Below are positions 1 through 7,090 of a DNA stretch of 64,000 bases, piece by piece. The number at the start of each line of letters is the position of its first letter. Position 1 is the stretch's first letter. Position numbers and translations under genes: made by a program. The notes below the pieces were generated by a model. The model ran no database searches. It was not told where the DNA came from and saw only the letters and a list, made by a program, of their open reading frames with translations. Origin of the DNA: Bacteroides sp. CAG:443 (lineage in GTDB: Bacteria; Bacteroidota; Bacteroidia; Bacteroidales; Bacteroidaceae). The stretch covers positions 18,980 through 82,979 of the forward strand of contig FR887750.1 in assembly GCA_000432735.1 (NCBI GenBank), in the 5' to 3' direction.

Positions 1-569
1 GGGCTTTTGGCAAATATGGAATCAGAAACGTACACATGGATAATTTGGCATGTGCCCTTTCTATTTCCAAGCGTACTCTTTACGAATTATTCTGCGACAA
101 GGAACAGCTTTTGCTGGAAGTCTTGATTATGCACCAGCAGAAGATGGGTACCTATATAAGCGAGGTTGCTTCCAGAGCTCAGAATGCTCTGGAAGTAATC
201 TTTGCTTTTTACAAGCGAAAGCTCAATGAGCTGACCGAGCTGAATCCGCTTTTCCTGCGCGACCTGCGCAAATACCCCAACGTGTTGTCTTGCATACGCG
301 AACGTCAGAAACAGAGTGATGCGGCGGCATTGATTCATTTTCAGAAAGGCGTAGAAGAAGGCATCTTCCGCGACGACATCAATTTCGACATCATCAATCA
401 GGCCATGTCCATGCAGTTTGAGATGCTTGTGTACTCCGATATTACCAATAATTATCCATTGTCGGAGATATACAGCGAGGTCACTTTCCTGCACATGCGG
501 GGAATTACGACTCCCAAAGGAATGCAGATGGTAGATGCTTTTTTACAGTCTGTAAAAGAAAAGCGCTGA
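1..569 (+). CDS. TetR/AcrR-family transcriptional regulator (5' end outside window)
   Basis: The frame is open from base 3 to the stop at 567-569, so the gene starts upstream of the window. The first ATG (36) lies inside the helix-turn-helix and is not the real start. The visible N-terminus carries the end of a TetR DNA-binding domain: AFGKYGIRN, then SISKRTLYELFCDKEQLL, which matches the recognition helix and the 'F.sKe.Ll' signature of the family. The rest is a helical, poorly conserved ligand-binding domain. It is a cytoplasmic repressor or activator whose ligand cannot be told from sequence. It lies 62 bp before the O-acylation operon and points the same way, so it may control that operon or genes to its left. 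Family call is good; target is unknown. Confidence 0.8.
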   Translation, partial: AFGKYGIRNVHMDNLACALSISKRTLYELFCDKEQLLLEVLIMHQQKMGTYISEVASRAQNALEVIFAFYKRKLNELTELNPLFLRDLRKYPNVLSCIRERQKQSDAAALIHFQKGVEEGIFRDDINFDIINQAMSMQFEMLVYSDITNNYPLSEIYSEVTFLHMRGITTPKGMQMVDAFLQSVKEKR

Positions 570-599
570 GAATACGCCTCATAATCTTCGAAAAACCGC

Positions 600-607
600 T
601 ATCTTTG
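600..607 (+). promoter_or_regulatory. Bacteroides-type -7 element (TATCTTTG) of the O-acylation operon
   Basis: TATCTTTGC at 600-608 is a perfect match to the Bacteroides TAnnTTTG element. A start near 614 leaves a leader of about 18 bases before the ATG at 632. This rules out the in-frame TTG at 605 as a start codon, because it lies inside the promoter. The -33 element is weak (TTCG about 20 bases upstream). Confidence 0.6.
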
Positions 608-631
608 CAACTGTTTTGCAAAGATTTGTCG

Positions 632-2008
632 ATGAAAAATAAAATAACATTCACTTTTATCTTTACCCTGCTGGTTGTGGCGGGACTGCTGGCTTTGTAT
701 TATCTGCCGCCTGTCAATTTGAACGGTACTCCTTTGCGCAAAGTCGACTTGCTGTCCGACCTGCGTCCCGATCCGGTTGTGGAAGAAGTTTCCGATTCTG
801 ACTCTATCCCTTTGCCGGTTGTGGCAAAGCCCGTATTTGTAGATACCTGCAAGACCGGTATGACCTGCATTGAAGATTATACCGATTCCCTCGGTCTGGG
901 AATGGGAGCATTTTACGAAGCCCTGGAGAACAGAGCCTCTCTGGGGCGACCGGTACGTATCGCCTATTTCGGCGATTCCTTTATCGAAGGCGATATCCTG
1001 ACAGCCGACCTGCGGTCCTTGCTTCAGCAGAAGTTCGGAGGTAGGGGAGTAGGCTATGTGCCGGTAACCTCCCGTGTAGCCGGATTCCGTCCGACCATAA
1101 AACATACCTTCGAAGGCTGGGAGAGCCATGCCGTAACCGACTCGTCAGGCTTCAAACGCGCTTTTCAAGATATTTCCAACCATTACTTTATTCCTCGTGC
1201 GGGAGCGTCGGTTACTCTGAAGGGCGGGAAAAACTATACAGCCTGTCTGGATACCTGCGAAACGTCCTCCTTCTATTTCTTCTCGCCCGATTCCGTTATC
1301 CTGTCTGCCCAGATCAATGGGGGCGAAAGTAAGGAATATATATTCCCCGGCGACAGTACCCGTATGCAAGTGGCACAGGCAGATGGCCGCATCGGTACCA
1401 TCCGCTGGCGTGTACAGCAGGCAGGAAAGCATACCCGTTGCTTTGCGGCTACCATGGATTCGCACGAAGGGGTGATTCTCGATAACTTCAGTACCCGTGG
1501 CAGCAGCGGACAGCAGCTTGCCGGCATTCCGATGTCGGTGCTGAAAGCCTACAACCGCTTGCGTACCTACGACCTGATTGTCCTGCAATACGGACTGAAT
1601 GTTGCTTCGGAAAAAGTGATGAACTATTCCTATTATACAGTCGAGATGGAGAAAGTCATCGCCCACCTGAAGGAAGCTTTCCCCGAAGCCGCCATTCTGA
1701 TCGTCAGCATCGGCGACCGTGAGAGCAAGACCGAAACCGGCGAACTGCATACCATGCCCGGTGTGAAGAACCTTGTCCGCTACCAGCAGGCACTTGCCGC
1801 CAAGACTCACGTTGCCTTCTGGAACATGTTCGAGGCCATGGGAGGCGAGGGCAGTATGGTCGAAATGGTTAACAGCAAGCCCGCCATGGCAAACTACGAC
1901 TATACCCATATCAACTTCCGGGGCGGAAAGCATCTGGCGAACATCCTGTTCGATGCCCTGATGTACGGCAAGGAACAATACGAGAAACGCAAGGCATACG
2001 AAAATTAA
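632..2008 (+). CDS. SGNH/GDSL-type hydrolase-fold protein, membrane anchored (polysaccharide O-acylation partner)
   Basis: A 458-residue protein with one N-terminal hydrophobic segment (about residues 5-25), probably a signal anchor that leaves the rest in the periplasm. The SGNH block I motif is YFGDSFIEGD (Gly-Asp-Ser at 114-116), and the C-terminal Asp/His pair is in DYTHIN (D423, H426). These are the catalytic Ser, Asp and His of the GDSL esterase/acyltransferase family. Paired with a second SGNH protein and an MBOAT protein, it resembles AlgJ/AlgX or PatB proteins, which move acetyl groups onto a glycan. It is therefore more likely an O-acyltransferase or esterase than a lipase. The start at 632 is chosen because the upstream alternative lies in the promoter. 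Six bases separate it from the next gene. The exact glycan substrate is unknown. Confidence 0.75.
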   Translation: MKNKITFTFIFTLLVVAGLLALYYLPPVNLNGTPLRKVDLLSDLRPDPVVEEVSDSDSIPLPVVAKPVFVDTCKTGMTCIEDYTDSLGLGMGAFYEALENRASLGRPVRIAYFGDSFIEGDILTADLRSLLQQKFGGRGVGYVPVTSRVAGFRPTIKHTFEGWESHAVTDSSGFKRAFQDISNHYFIPRAGASVTLKGGKNYTACLDTCETSSFYFFSPDSVILSAQINGGESKEYIFPGDSTRMQVAQADGRIGTIRWRVQQAGKHTRCFAATMDSHEGVILDNFSTRGSSGQQLAGIPMSVLKAYNRLRTYDLIVLQYGLNVASEKVMNYSYYTVEMEKVIAHLKEAFPEAAILIVSIGDRESKTETGELHTMPGVKNLVRYQQALAAKTHVAFWNMFEAMGGEGSMVEMVNSKPAMANYDYTHINFRGGKHLANILFDALMYGKEQYEKRKAYEN

Positions 2009-2014
2009 CGCACG

Positions 2015-2965
2015 ATGAAACTGAAACAACTAGTCTTTTACATAGCCTGCCTGACAGCACTTGTCGCCATGCCCGGATATGCGCAGGATGTCCTTCCCGA
2101 GTGTCCGAAACCCGACAAGCACTCATCGCCTGTTTATCCCAGTCACGAGATGAAACAGCTGATGCAGTTTGTATCCGTCGACAGTCCCATGCCTGCTGTA
2201 TTCCGCAATACGACCGAAAACGAGCTGACCGATCCGGCAGGTTCATTACATCCCTTTTGGGAGAAATTAGGGGCTCTCGACCGTCCGTTGCGCATCGTAC
2301 ATATAGGCGACTCACACGTCAGGGGCCATGTCTTTCCTTATGTCATGCGCTGTAGCCTGGAAGACGATTTCGGCTCCAAAGCCGTTGAAAACATTCCCGT
2401 CACCTACCAGACATCCGGCATCGCCCGTGAAACCGGTTCCAACGGAGTGGTATACCACATAGTGGGGGTAAACGGCGCAACCTGCCAGAGTTTTTCCACA
2501 CCGGAACATTTCCGACAGATAGCCGACCTGCATCCCGACCTCGTCATCCTGTCGTTTGGAACCAACGAAGCACACGGGCGGCGCTACAACGCCTCCGAGC
2601 ATACCGCCGCCATGAACTATCTGATAGCGGAGCTGAAAGCCTCCTGTCCCGATGTCGCCTTTCTGATGACCACCCCTCCGGGAGCCTATGTGCGGAATGG
2701 CAGGAGAGGGAAGATTATCAATCCCCGTACCCCGCTGGTCGTAGAAAACGAACTGAAGTTCGCCCGCGAGCACGGCATTGCCATCTGGGACATGTACGAT
2801 ATTGTCGGCGGCAAGCAGCGTGCCTGCCTGAACTGGAACGCAGCCAAAATGTACCAGCGCGATAAGATACATTTTACCCACGAAGGATATACTTTACAAG
2901 GATTATTATTACACGAAGCATTTATAAAAGCATACAATCATTATGTGGCAACTAGATTGGACTAA
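2015..2965 (+). CDS. Secreted SGNH/GDSL-type hydrolase-fold protein
   Basis: A 316-residue protein with a cleavable signal peptide (hydrophobic stretch ending near AMPGYAQD). Block I is HIGDSHVRGH (Gly98-Asp99-Ser100), the block III-like LSFGTNEAHG follows, and the Asp/His pair is in DKIHFTHEGY (D283, H286). It is therefore a complete SGNH catalytic set, shorter than its upstream paralogue. Its 3' end overlaps the MBOAT gene by 23 bp, which implies translational coupling. The likely role is periplasmic acetyl transfer or removal on a surface glycan, together with the MBOAT channel. The family call is firm; the reaction direction (acetylate or deacetylate) cannot be decided from sequence. Confidence 0.75.
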   Translation: MKLKQLVFYIACLTALVAMPGYAQDVLPECPKPDKHSSPVYPSHEMKQLMQFVSVDSPMPAVFRNTTENELTDPAGSLHPFWEKLGALDRPLRIVHIGDSHVRGHVFPYVMRCSLEDDFGSKAVENIPVTYQTSGIARETGSNGVVYHIVGVNGATCQSFSTPEHFRQIADLHPDLVILSFGTNEAHGRRYNASEHTAAMNYLIAELKASCPDVAFLMTTPPGAYVRNGRRGKIINPRTPLVVENELKFAREHGIAIWDMYDIVGGKQRACLNWNAAKMYQRDKIHFTHEGYTLQGLLLHEAFIKAYNHYVATRLD

Positions 2966-4424
2966 ACTGGCAGATATACTTACGTACGACCCCCGTCAGC
3001 CGATGATTTTCAGCAGCGGACTGTTCCTGTTCCTCTTTCTGGGGTTCAGCCTGGTATACGTACTTTTGCAGAAACATACTACGGCACGTCTGCTGTTTGT
3101 ATCCGCCTTTTCCTATTATTTCTATTACAAGAGCAGCGGCATTTATTTTTTCCTGCTGGGAATTGTCACCGTGAGCGACTTCCTGCTGGCGGGACGGATG
3201 GCACGTACCGAAACACTCTGGAAGCGCAAGCTGCTGGTCGTGATAAGTTTGTGTATTAATCTGGGACTGTTGTGCTATTTCAAATACACTAACTTCTTTT
3301 ACGAAATGCTCTGTCCGCTGTGGAACGGCCACTACGAAGCCTTCGATATCTTCCTGCCGGTCGGCATTTCCTTCTTCACCTTCCAGTCGTTGAGCTATAC
3401 CCTCGACGTATACCGCCGCGACCTGAAACCGCTCGACAACCTGCTGGACTACATCTTTTATGTATCCTTCTTCCCCCAGCTGGTAGCAGGACCTATTGTG
3501 CGTGCCCGCGACTTCATCCCTCAGATTCGCCAGCCCCTGTTCGTTTCGAAGGAAATGTTTGGCGAAGGAGTCTTTTTCATCGTAAGCGGTCTGTTCAAGA
3601 AAGCCGTCATTTCCGACTATATCAGTATCAACTTTGTAGAACGCATTTTCGACAATCCCAGCTTGTATTCCGGAGTAGAGAACCTTTTCGGCGTATACGG
3701 CTACGCCTTGCAGATATACTGCGACTTTTCGGGTTACAGCGACATGGCCATCGGTATCGCCCTGCTGTTGGGTTTCCGTTTTCCCATCAACTTCAATTCC
3801 CCCTACAAGTCGGACAGCGTGACTGATTTCTGGCACCGCTGGCACATCTCCCTGTCCACTTGGCTGCGCGATTACCTCTACATTTCGCTGGGCGGTAACC
3901 GGAAAGGCAAGATACGCACCTACATCAATCTGATCCTGACCATGCTGCTGGGCGGACTCTGGCACGGCGCTTCGTGGAATTTCATCGTATGGGGCGGCCT
4001 GCACGGCGTAGCACTTGCCGTACACAAGTTCTTCCGCAGCCTGCTTCATCGTCCCAAAACTTACCGCAGTACCGGATGGCGCCGCGTGTTTGCCGTGATT
4101 ATCACCTTTCACTTCGTGTGCTTCTGCTGGATCTTCTTCCGCAACACCGAGTTTGCCGGTTCGGTTTCCATGATCCGTCAGATCTTCACCTCGTTCCATC
4201 CCGAACTGTTCTCGCAGCTCGTTGCCGGGTACTGGAAAGTATTCGCCCTGATGGCAGTCGGCTACCTGCTCCACTGGTGCCCCGATAGCTGGCAGAACGC
4301 TTGCAGTCGCGGCATGACACGCCTGCCGTTGGTCGGTCAGGCACTCATCCTGATAGCCCTCATCTTCTTGGTCATTCAGGTAAAGAGCAGCGACATCCAG
4401 CCATTTATCTATTTCCAGTTCTAA
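2943..4424 (+). CDS. MBOAT-family membrane O-acyltransferase (AlgI/PatA-like)
   Basis: A 493-residue polytopic membrane protein. It has the MBOAT signatures FWHRWHISLSTWLRDYLYI and GGLWHGASWNFIVWG, which includes the family's conserved active-site histidine near residue 342. AlgI and PatA proteins pass acyl groups across the inner membrane to periplasmic SGNH partners. The two SGNH genes directly upstream, one overlapping by 23 bp, make the three a classic acylation cassette. The glycan acceptor could be the capsule encoded 2 kb downstream, peptidoglycan or another envelope polymer. Nothing in the sequence decides this. Family assignment is strong. Confidence 0.88.
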   Translation: MWQLDWTKLADILTYDPRQPMIFSSGLFLFLFLGFSLVYVLLQKHTTARLLFVSAFSYYFYYKSSGIYFFLLGIVTVSDFLLAGRMARTETLWKRKLLVVISLCINLGLLCYFKYTNFFYEMLCPLWNGHYEAFDIFLPVGISFFTFQSLSYTLDVYRRDLKPLDNLLDYIFYVSFFPQLVAGPIVRARDFIPQIRQPLFVSKEMFGEGVFFIVSGLFKKAVISDYISINFVERIFDNPSLYSGVENLFGVYGYALQIYCDFSGYSDMAIGIALLLGFRFPINFNSPYKSDSVTDFWHRWHISLSTWLRDYLYISLGGNRKGKIRTYINLILTMLLGGLWHGASWNFIVWGGLHGVALAVHKFFRSLLHRPKTYRSTGWRRVFAVIITFHFVCFCWIFFRNTEFAGSVSMIRQIFTSFHPELFSQLVAGYWKVFALMAVGYLLHWCPDSWQNACSRGMTRLPLVGQALILIALIFLVIQVKSSDIQPFIYFQF

Positions 4425-4454
4425 AATAAAAGAAAAAAATACCCTTTTTTGCCC

Positions 4455-4527
4455 TTCACGCCCTTCACATACGGCTCTTCCGGCATGCTCAACGCATCAT
4501 CGAAACCCGCTGTGTGAAGGGCGTGAA
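4455..4527. repeat. 15-bp perfect inverted repeat, hairpin with about 43-nt loop
   Basis: TTCACGCCCTTCACA at 4455-4469 is the exact reverse complement of TGTGAAGGGCGTGAA at 4513-4527. The left arm also contains a tandem CCCTTCAC copy. It follows the MBOAT stop codon by about 30 bases. It may be a transcript-end hairpin or a member of an interspersed repeat family. No T-tract follows the right arm, so a simple intrinsic terminator is less likely. Confidence 0.7.
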
Positions 4528-4605
4528 TAGTAAATAAGCCTATTGAATGTCTGTTTATAACCCCAATTTCCTCGTAACCCTCCGAAAACGTCCCGATGTT
4601 TTGGG

Positions 4606-4644
4606 AAAATTTGTACAAAACATTTTATTTTTTGTACAAATTTT
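4606..4644. promoter_or_regulatory. Paired TTTGTACAAA palindromes, 21 bp apart (possible tandem operator)
   Basis: The palindrome TTTGTACAAA occurs at 4610-4619 and 4631-4640. The flanks extend this into a perfect 15-bp inverted repeat (4606-4620 / 4630-4644) with a 9-nt loop. A 21-bp centre-to-centre distance is two helical turns and puts both copies on one face of the DNA, as expected for a cooperatively bound regulator. It lies about 180 bp upstream of the recombinase gene. The function is inferred; an RNA hairpin is the alternative. Confidence 0.5.
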
Positions 4645-4824
4645 TGGGAAGACTTATTGATACTTTATTTCTTTCGTCTGCGCGATGTTTATGCCTCTAT
4701 ACGAATAGTTTATATCTTATCTTCCTCATTTTTCTTTCGAAGAACATATCCTAATGTTATGAAATCTAAATATAAAATCTGAAATCTTTTATTTGCGTAA
4801 CTTGTTTGTTGAATATAAAATTCA

Positions 4825-6054
4825 ATGAATATGACTAGAATAAAGATTAAGTTACGTTTATCTACAGTTTCAGGCAGGGCTGGGACTGTATATTATCAGA
4901 TTTCTCGTAAAAAAGAAGTAAGGCAAATAACTACAGACATCCATTTATTGCCGGAGGAATGGGATGCCTCTGCCGGATGTGTTTGTAAATCTGTCTATTC
5001 TGGTTATTTCCGTCTTTCTGCAATTCAACATCGTATTGACCGGGAAGTGGAACAGCTCAGGCAAATCATTCGTACCCTGGAATTGTCCGGAGGAGATTTT
5101 AGTGCCCGTACCGTTGTCGAGTATTTTTGTTCTTCGCGGAAAGTAGTATCTGTCCTTTCCTATGGTCAACATTTGATATCCCGTTTGACAGAAAAAGGTA
5201 AATTGGGCAGTGCCCGTAACCTGCGGTGTACCCTTTCCAGTTTTGCGGACTTCCTGCATGGTAAAGACATAGCTCTTTCAATGCTCGACGAAGTTGTGGT
5301 AGGAGAGTATGCAGACTGGCTGGCAAAGCGTGGCATAACCTCCAATTCCTCGTCTTTCTATATGCGCAATTTACGTTCGGTCTATAACCGGGCTGTTCGT
5401 GAAGAAGGAATTGAACAAACTTTTCCTTTTCGCTACGTTTATACAGGTATTGATAAAACGGCAAAGCGTTCGGTGGATGAAAAAGTGATTATCCGTCTGA
5501 AAGGACTGGAGTTGAACGATATATCCGGTCTGGGTTTTGCCCGCGATCTCTTCCTGTTCAGTTACTGCACGCGTGGCATGTCGTTTGTCGATATGGCCTA
5601 TCTTCGCCACAAGGATATCCGCAACGGCTATATCTGTTACAAGAGAAAGAAAACCGGTCGTCCCCTGTCGATACGTATCGAGCAGATTGTGCAGGAAATA
5701 ATCAATCGCTATCAGAAAAGGACAACAGGCAGTTGTTATCTCTTCCCCATACTGCATACGGAAGACGATGAACAGTCGTATAAACAATATCAAACAGGCT
5801 TGCGTTATTACAATAAGCAATTGAAAAAACTTGCATCTTTATTGGGAGAAGATATTGTACTGACTTCTTACACTTCCCGTCATACTTGGGCAAGCACGGC
5901 ACGTAAGCATAATGTACCTGTAGCAGTCATCAGCGATGGAATGGGGCATACTTCCGAAAAAACAACTTTGATTTATCTTTCTTCTATTGATACTTCTGTT
6001 ATCGATCGTGCGAATGCCGAATTGGTTGCATCGCTAAATAGAAAAAGTGAGTAG
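4825..6054 (+). CDS. Tyrosine site-specific recombinase (probable capsule-promoter invertase)
   Basis: A 409-residue Bacteroides-type tyrosine recombinase: an N-terminal arm/SAM-like region (about 1-210), then the catalytic domain. Visible catalytic residues are Arg250 (TRGMSFVD), Lys276 (KRKKTGR), Arg352 in YTSRHTWA, His375 (GMGHTSEKT) and nucleophile Tyr384 (LIYLSS). The first His of the usual HxxR is Tyr349, a change common in Bacteroidales invertases. It ends 13 bp before the left repeat of the invertible segment at 6067-6385. Local tyrosine recombinases beside capsule promoters are established in Bacteroidales, so this one most likely flips that segment. The start is ATG 4825 (ATG 4831 also possible). 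Confidence 0.88.
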   Translation: MNMTRIKIKLRLSTVSGRAGTVYYQISRKKEVRQITTDIHLLPEEWDASAGCVCKSVYSGYFRLSAIQHRIDREVEQLRQIIRTLELSGGDFSARTVVEYFCSSRKVVSVLSYGQHLISRLTEKGKLGSARNLRCTLSSFADFLHGKDIALSMLDEVVVGEYADWLAKRGITSNSSSFYMRNLRSVYNRAVREEGIEQTFPFRYVYTGIDKTAKRSVDEKVIIRLKGLELNDISGLGFARDLFLFSYCTRGMSFVDMAYLRHKDIRNGYICYKRKKTGRPLSIRIEQIVQEIINRYQKRTTGSCYLFPILHTEDDEQSYKQYQTGLRYYNKQLKKLASLLGEDIVLTSYTSRHTWASTARKHNVPVAVISDGMGHTSEKTTLIYLSSIDTSVIDRANAELVASLNRKSE

Positions 6055-6066
6055 GAATGGTCCTTC

Positions 6067-6084
6067 TCTAAGTAAGAAGCGGTA
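6067..6084 (+). repeat. Left inverted repeat (IRL) of invertible capsule promoter
   Basis: TCTAAGTAAGAAGCGGTA, an exact inverted copy of 6368-6385. It begins 12 bases after the recombinase stop codon. It is unrelated in sequence to the 32-bp susC recombination sites, so the two systems should need different recombinases. Confidence 0.85.
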
Positions 6085-6098
6085 TCTATCAATTGGGG

Positions 6099-6130
6099 CA
6101 AAGATATTGACTTCAAATGAATTAAGCAAT
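6099..6130 (-). promoter_or_regulatory. Leftward promoter candidate inside invertible segment
   Basis: On the minus strand, ATTG (6127-6130) is followed after 20 bases by TATCTTTG (6099-6106), a perfect -7 element with good spacing. The element lies 14 bases inside IRL, so after inversion it would sit just inside IRR and fire toward upxY. In the present orientation it faces the recombinase gene's 3' end. Confidence 0.5.
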
Positions 6131-6148
6131 AAATATTGGGGTTATTTT

Positions 6149-6176
6149 ATTGTTTTTTCACAAATAACTAGATTTG
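6149..6176 (+). promoter_or_regulatory. Rightward promoter candidate inside invertible segment
   Basis: TAGATTTG at 6169-6176 fits the -7 consensus and points toward upxY, but the nearest -33-like ATTG (6149-6152) is only 16 bases upstream, short for this class. If used, it would give an upxY leader of about 330 bases. It is the weaker of the two candidates. Confidence 0.3.
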
Positions 6177-6367
6177 ACTGATTCTCATATATTTACAAAT
6201 TCAACTGTTAATATTTATTTAAGATTAGCATCTTTTATTTACAAAGGAGCACTATCATGTTGTGTAAATAATAGATGACACAGGGAACAGAAAAAGAAAG
6301 AAAAGATAAAAAATTAAGCGATATAAGTCTCTTTTTTCTTCTTTACTTCCAGCTATTTGAGTATTGG

Positions 6368-6385
6368 TACCGCTTCTTACTTAGA
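6368..6385 (-). repeat. Right inverted repeat (IRR) of invertible capsule promoter
   Basis: The exact reverse complement of 6067-6084, ending 128 bases before the upxY ATG. Recombination between the two repeats would flip 283 bp and leave the flanking genes untouched. Confidence 0.85.
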
Positions 6386-6503
6386 AAAGGTATATTATTC
6401 AGTAAAAACTAGGCATTTATTATATAATATATTGAAACACAATACTTTACTAGGGTTTCAAGGAGCTATTGCTATACATTTTCAGAAAATAATGTTTTAA
6501 ATT

Positions 6504-6511
6504 GGGGGAGG
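6504..6511 (+). promoter_or_regulatory. Ribosome binding site of upxY
   Basis: GGGGGAGG ends two bases before ATG 6514. It fixes the start there and rules out the in-frame TTG at 6502, which would place the initiation codon inside this site. Such a purine-rich Shine-Dalgarno is strong for Bacteroidales. Confidence 0.6.
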
Positions 6512-6513
6512 TT

Positions 6514-7080
6514 ATGGCTACTGTAAGCAGTAGTTTTATAGGGCTAGAGGAACCAATGCATTGGTATGCAATGAGTGTTCCTTATAATCGGGTGCTGAAA
6601 GTAAAAAGCATGCTGGATGAAAAACAGATTTCGTGTTTTGTGCCCATGCATTATGTGGTACGTACTGTCAGAGGGCGGAAGGTACGATTGTATGTTCCAG
6701 CTGTCAGCAATCTGATTTTTGTTCATACAACGGATTCCTGTCTGAAATTGTTTAAGCAAACCACCTCTTTTTTGCAATATTTGGTTTATAAGGTAGACGG
6801 CGTTTCCCAAAAGGTTATCGTACCCGATGATCAGATGGAGCAGTTTATGCGTGTATGTCGTACAAACGACGAGCATTTGATTTACTTGAAACCGGAGGAA
6901 ATCAATTTCTCTAAGGGAACTCGTGTACGTATTCTCGGTGGAATATTCAATGGAGTAGAAGGCATTTTCGTAAAGGTAAAGGGCAAGCGTAACCGACGGG
7001 TAGTTGTGCTCATTGATCATGTTTCTGCTATAGTTGTGTCTGAACTATCTCCTGATTTGATTGAAATTATTCATACTTAA
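6514..7080 (+). CDS. upxY: UpxY-family transcription antiterminator (NusG/RfaH-like)
   Basis: A 188-residue NusG-like protein: an N-terminal NGN domain beginning HWYAMSVPYNRVLKVKSML and a C-terminal KOW domain around GTRVRILGGIFNGVEGIFV. UpxY proteins are the first gene of Bacteroides capsule operons and let RNA polymerase read through the long leader of their own locus. The position fits exactly: first gene after the invertible promoter, followed 10 bp later by the initiating transferase. The usual companion UpxZ, which blocks UpxY of other loci, is not present next to it. The ATG at 6514 is chosen over the TTG at 6502 because of the ribosome binding site at 6504-6511. Confidence 0.9.
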   Translation: MATVSSSFIGLEEPMHWYAMSVPYNRVLKVKSMLDEKQISCFVPMHYVVRTVRGRKVRLYVPAVSNLIFVHTTDSCLKLFKQTTSFLQYLVYKVDGVSQKVIVPDDQMEQFMRVCRTNDEHLIYLKPEEINFSKGTRVRILGGIFNGVEGIFVKVKGKRNRRVVVLIDHVSAIVVSELSPDLIEIIHT

Positions 7081-7090
7081 TTATAAATAG

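Larger units (their letters stand above)
4425..4824. other. 400-bp intergenic region with two strong dyads
   Basis: No credible coding sequence was found here. The region holds a 15-bp perfect inverted repeat (4455-4469 / 4513-4527) and a second 15-bp perfect dyad built from two identical 10-bp palindromes (4606-4644), both described separately. The last 180 bases before the recombinase gene are AT-rich and show no clear TAnnTTTG promoter on the + strand. Confidence 0.6.
6067..6385. other. Invertible promoter segment of the capsule locus
   Basis: The perfect 18-bp inverted repeats TCTAAGTAAGAAGCGGTA (6067-6084) and its reverse complement (6368-6385) bound 283 bp of AT-rich non-coding DNA. 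The segment lies between a tyrosine recombinase gene and the first capsule gene (upxY). It contains Bacteroides-type promoter elements on both strands. This is the layout of the phase-variable capsule promoters known from Bacteroides. The orientation present here cannot be called with certainty: the better-spaced promoter points left, away from upxY, which suggests an OFF state. Confidence 0.85.

Noticed and set aside
605..631. TTG at 605 as the start of the first SGNH gene
   Set aside because: It lies within the -7 promoter element at 600-607; ATG 632 begins a proper membrane anchor.
2952..4274. A 440-codon open frame opposite to the MBOAT gene
   Set aside because: It lies entirely antisense to a gene with clear family motifs, has low-complexity Gln/Glu/Val composition and no recognisable domain. 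It is a composition shadow.
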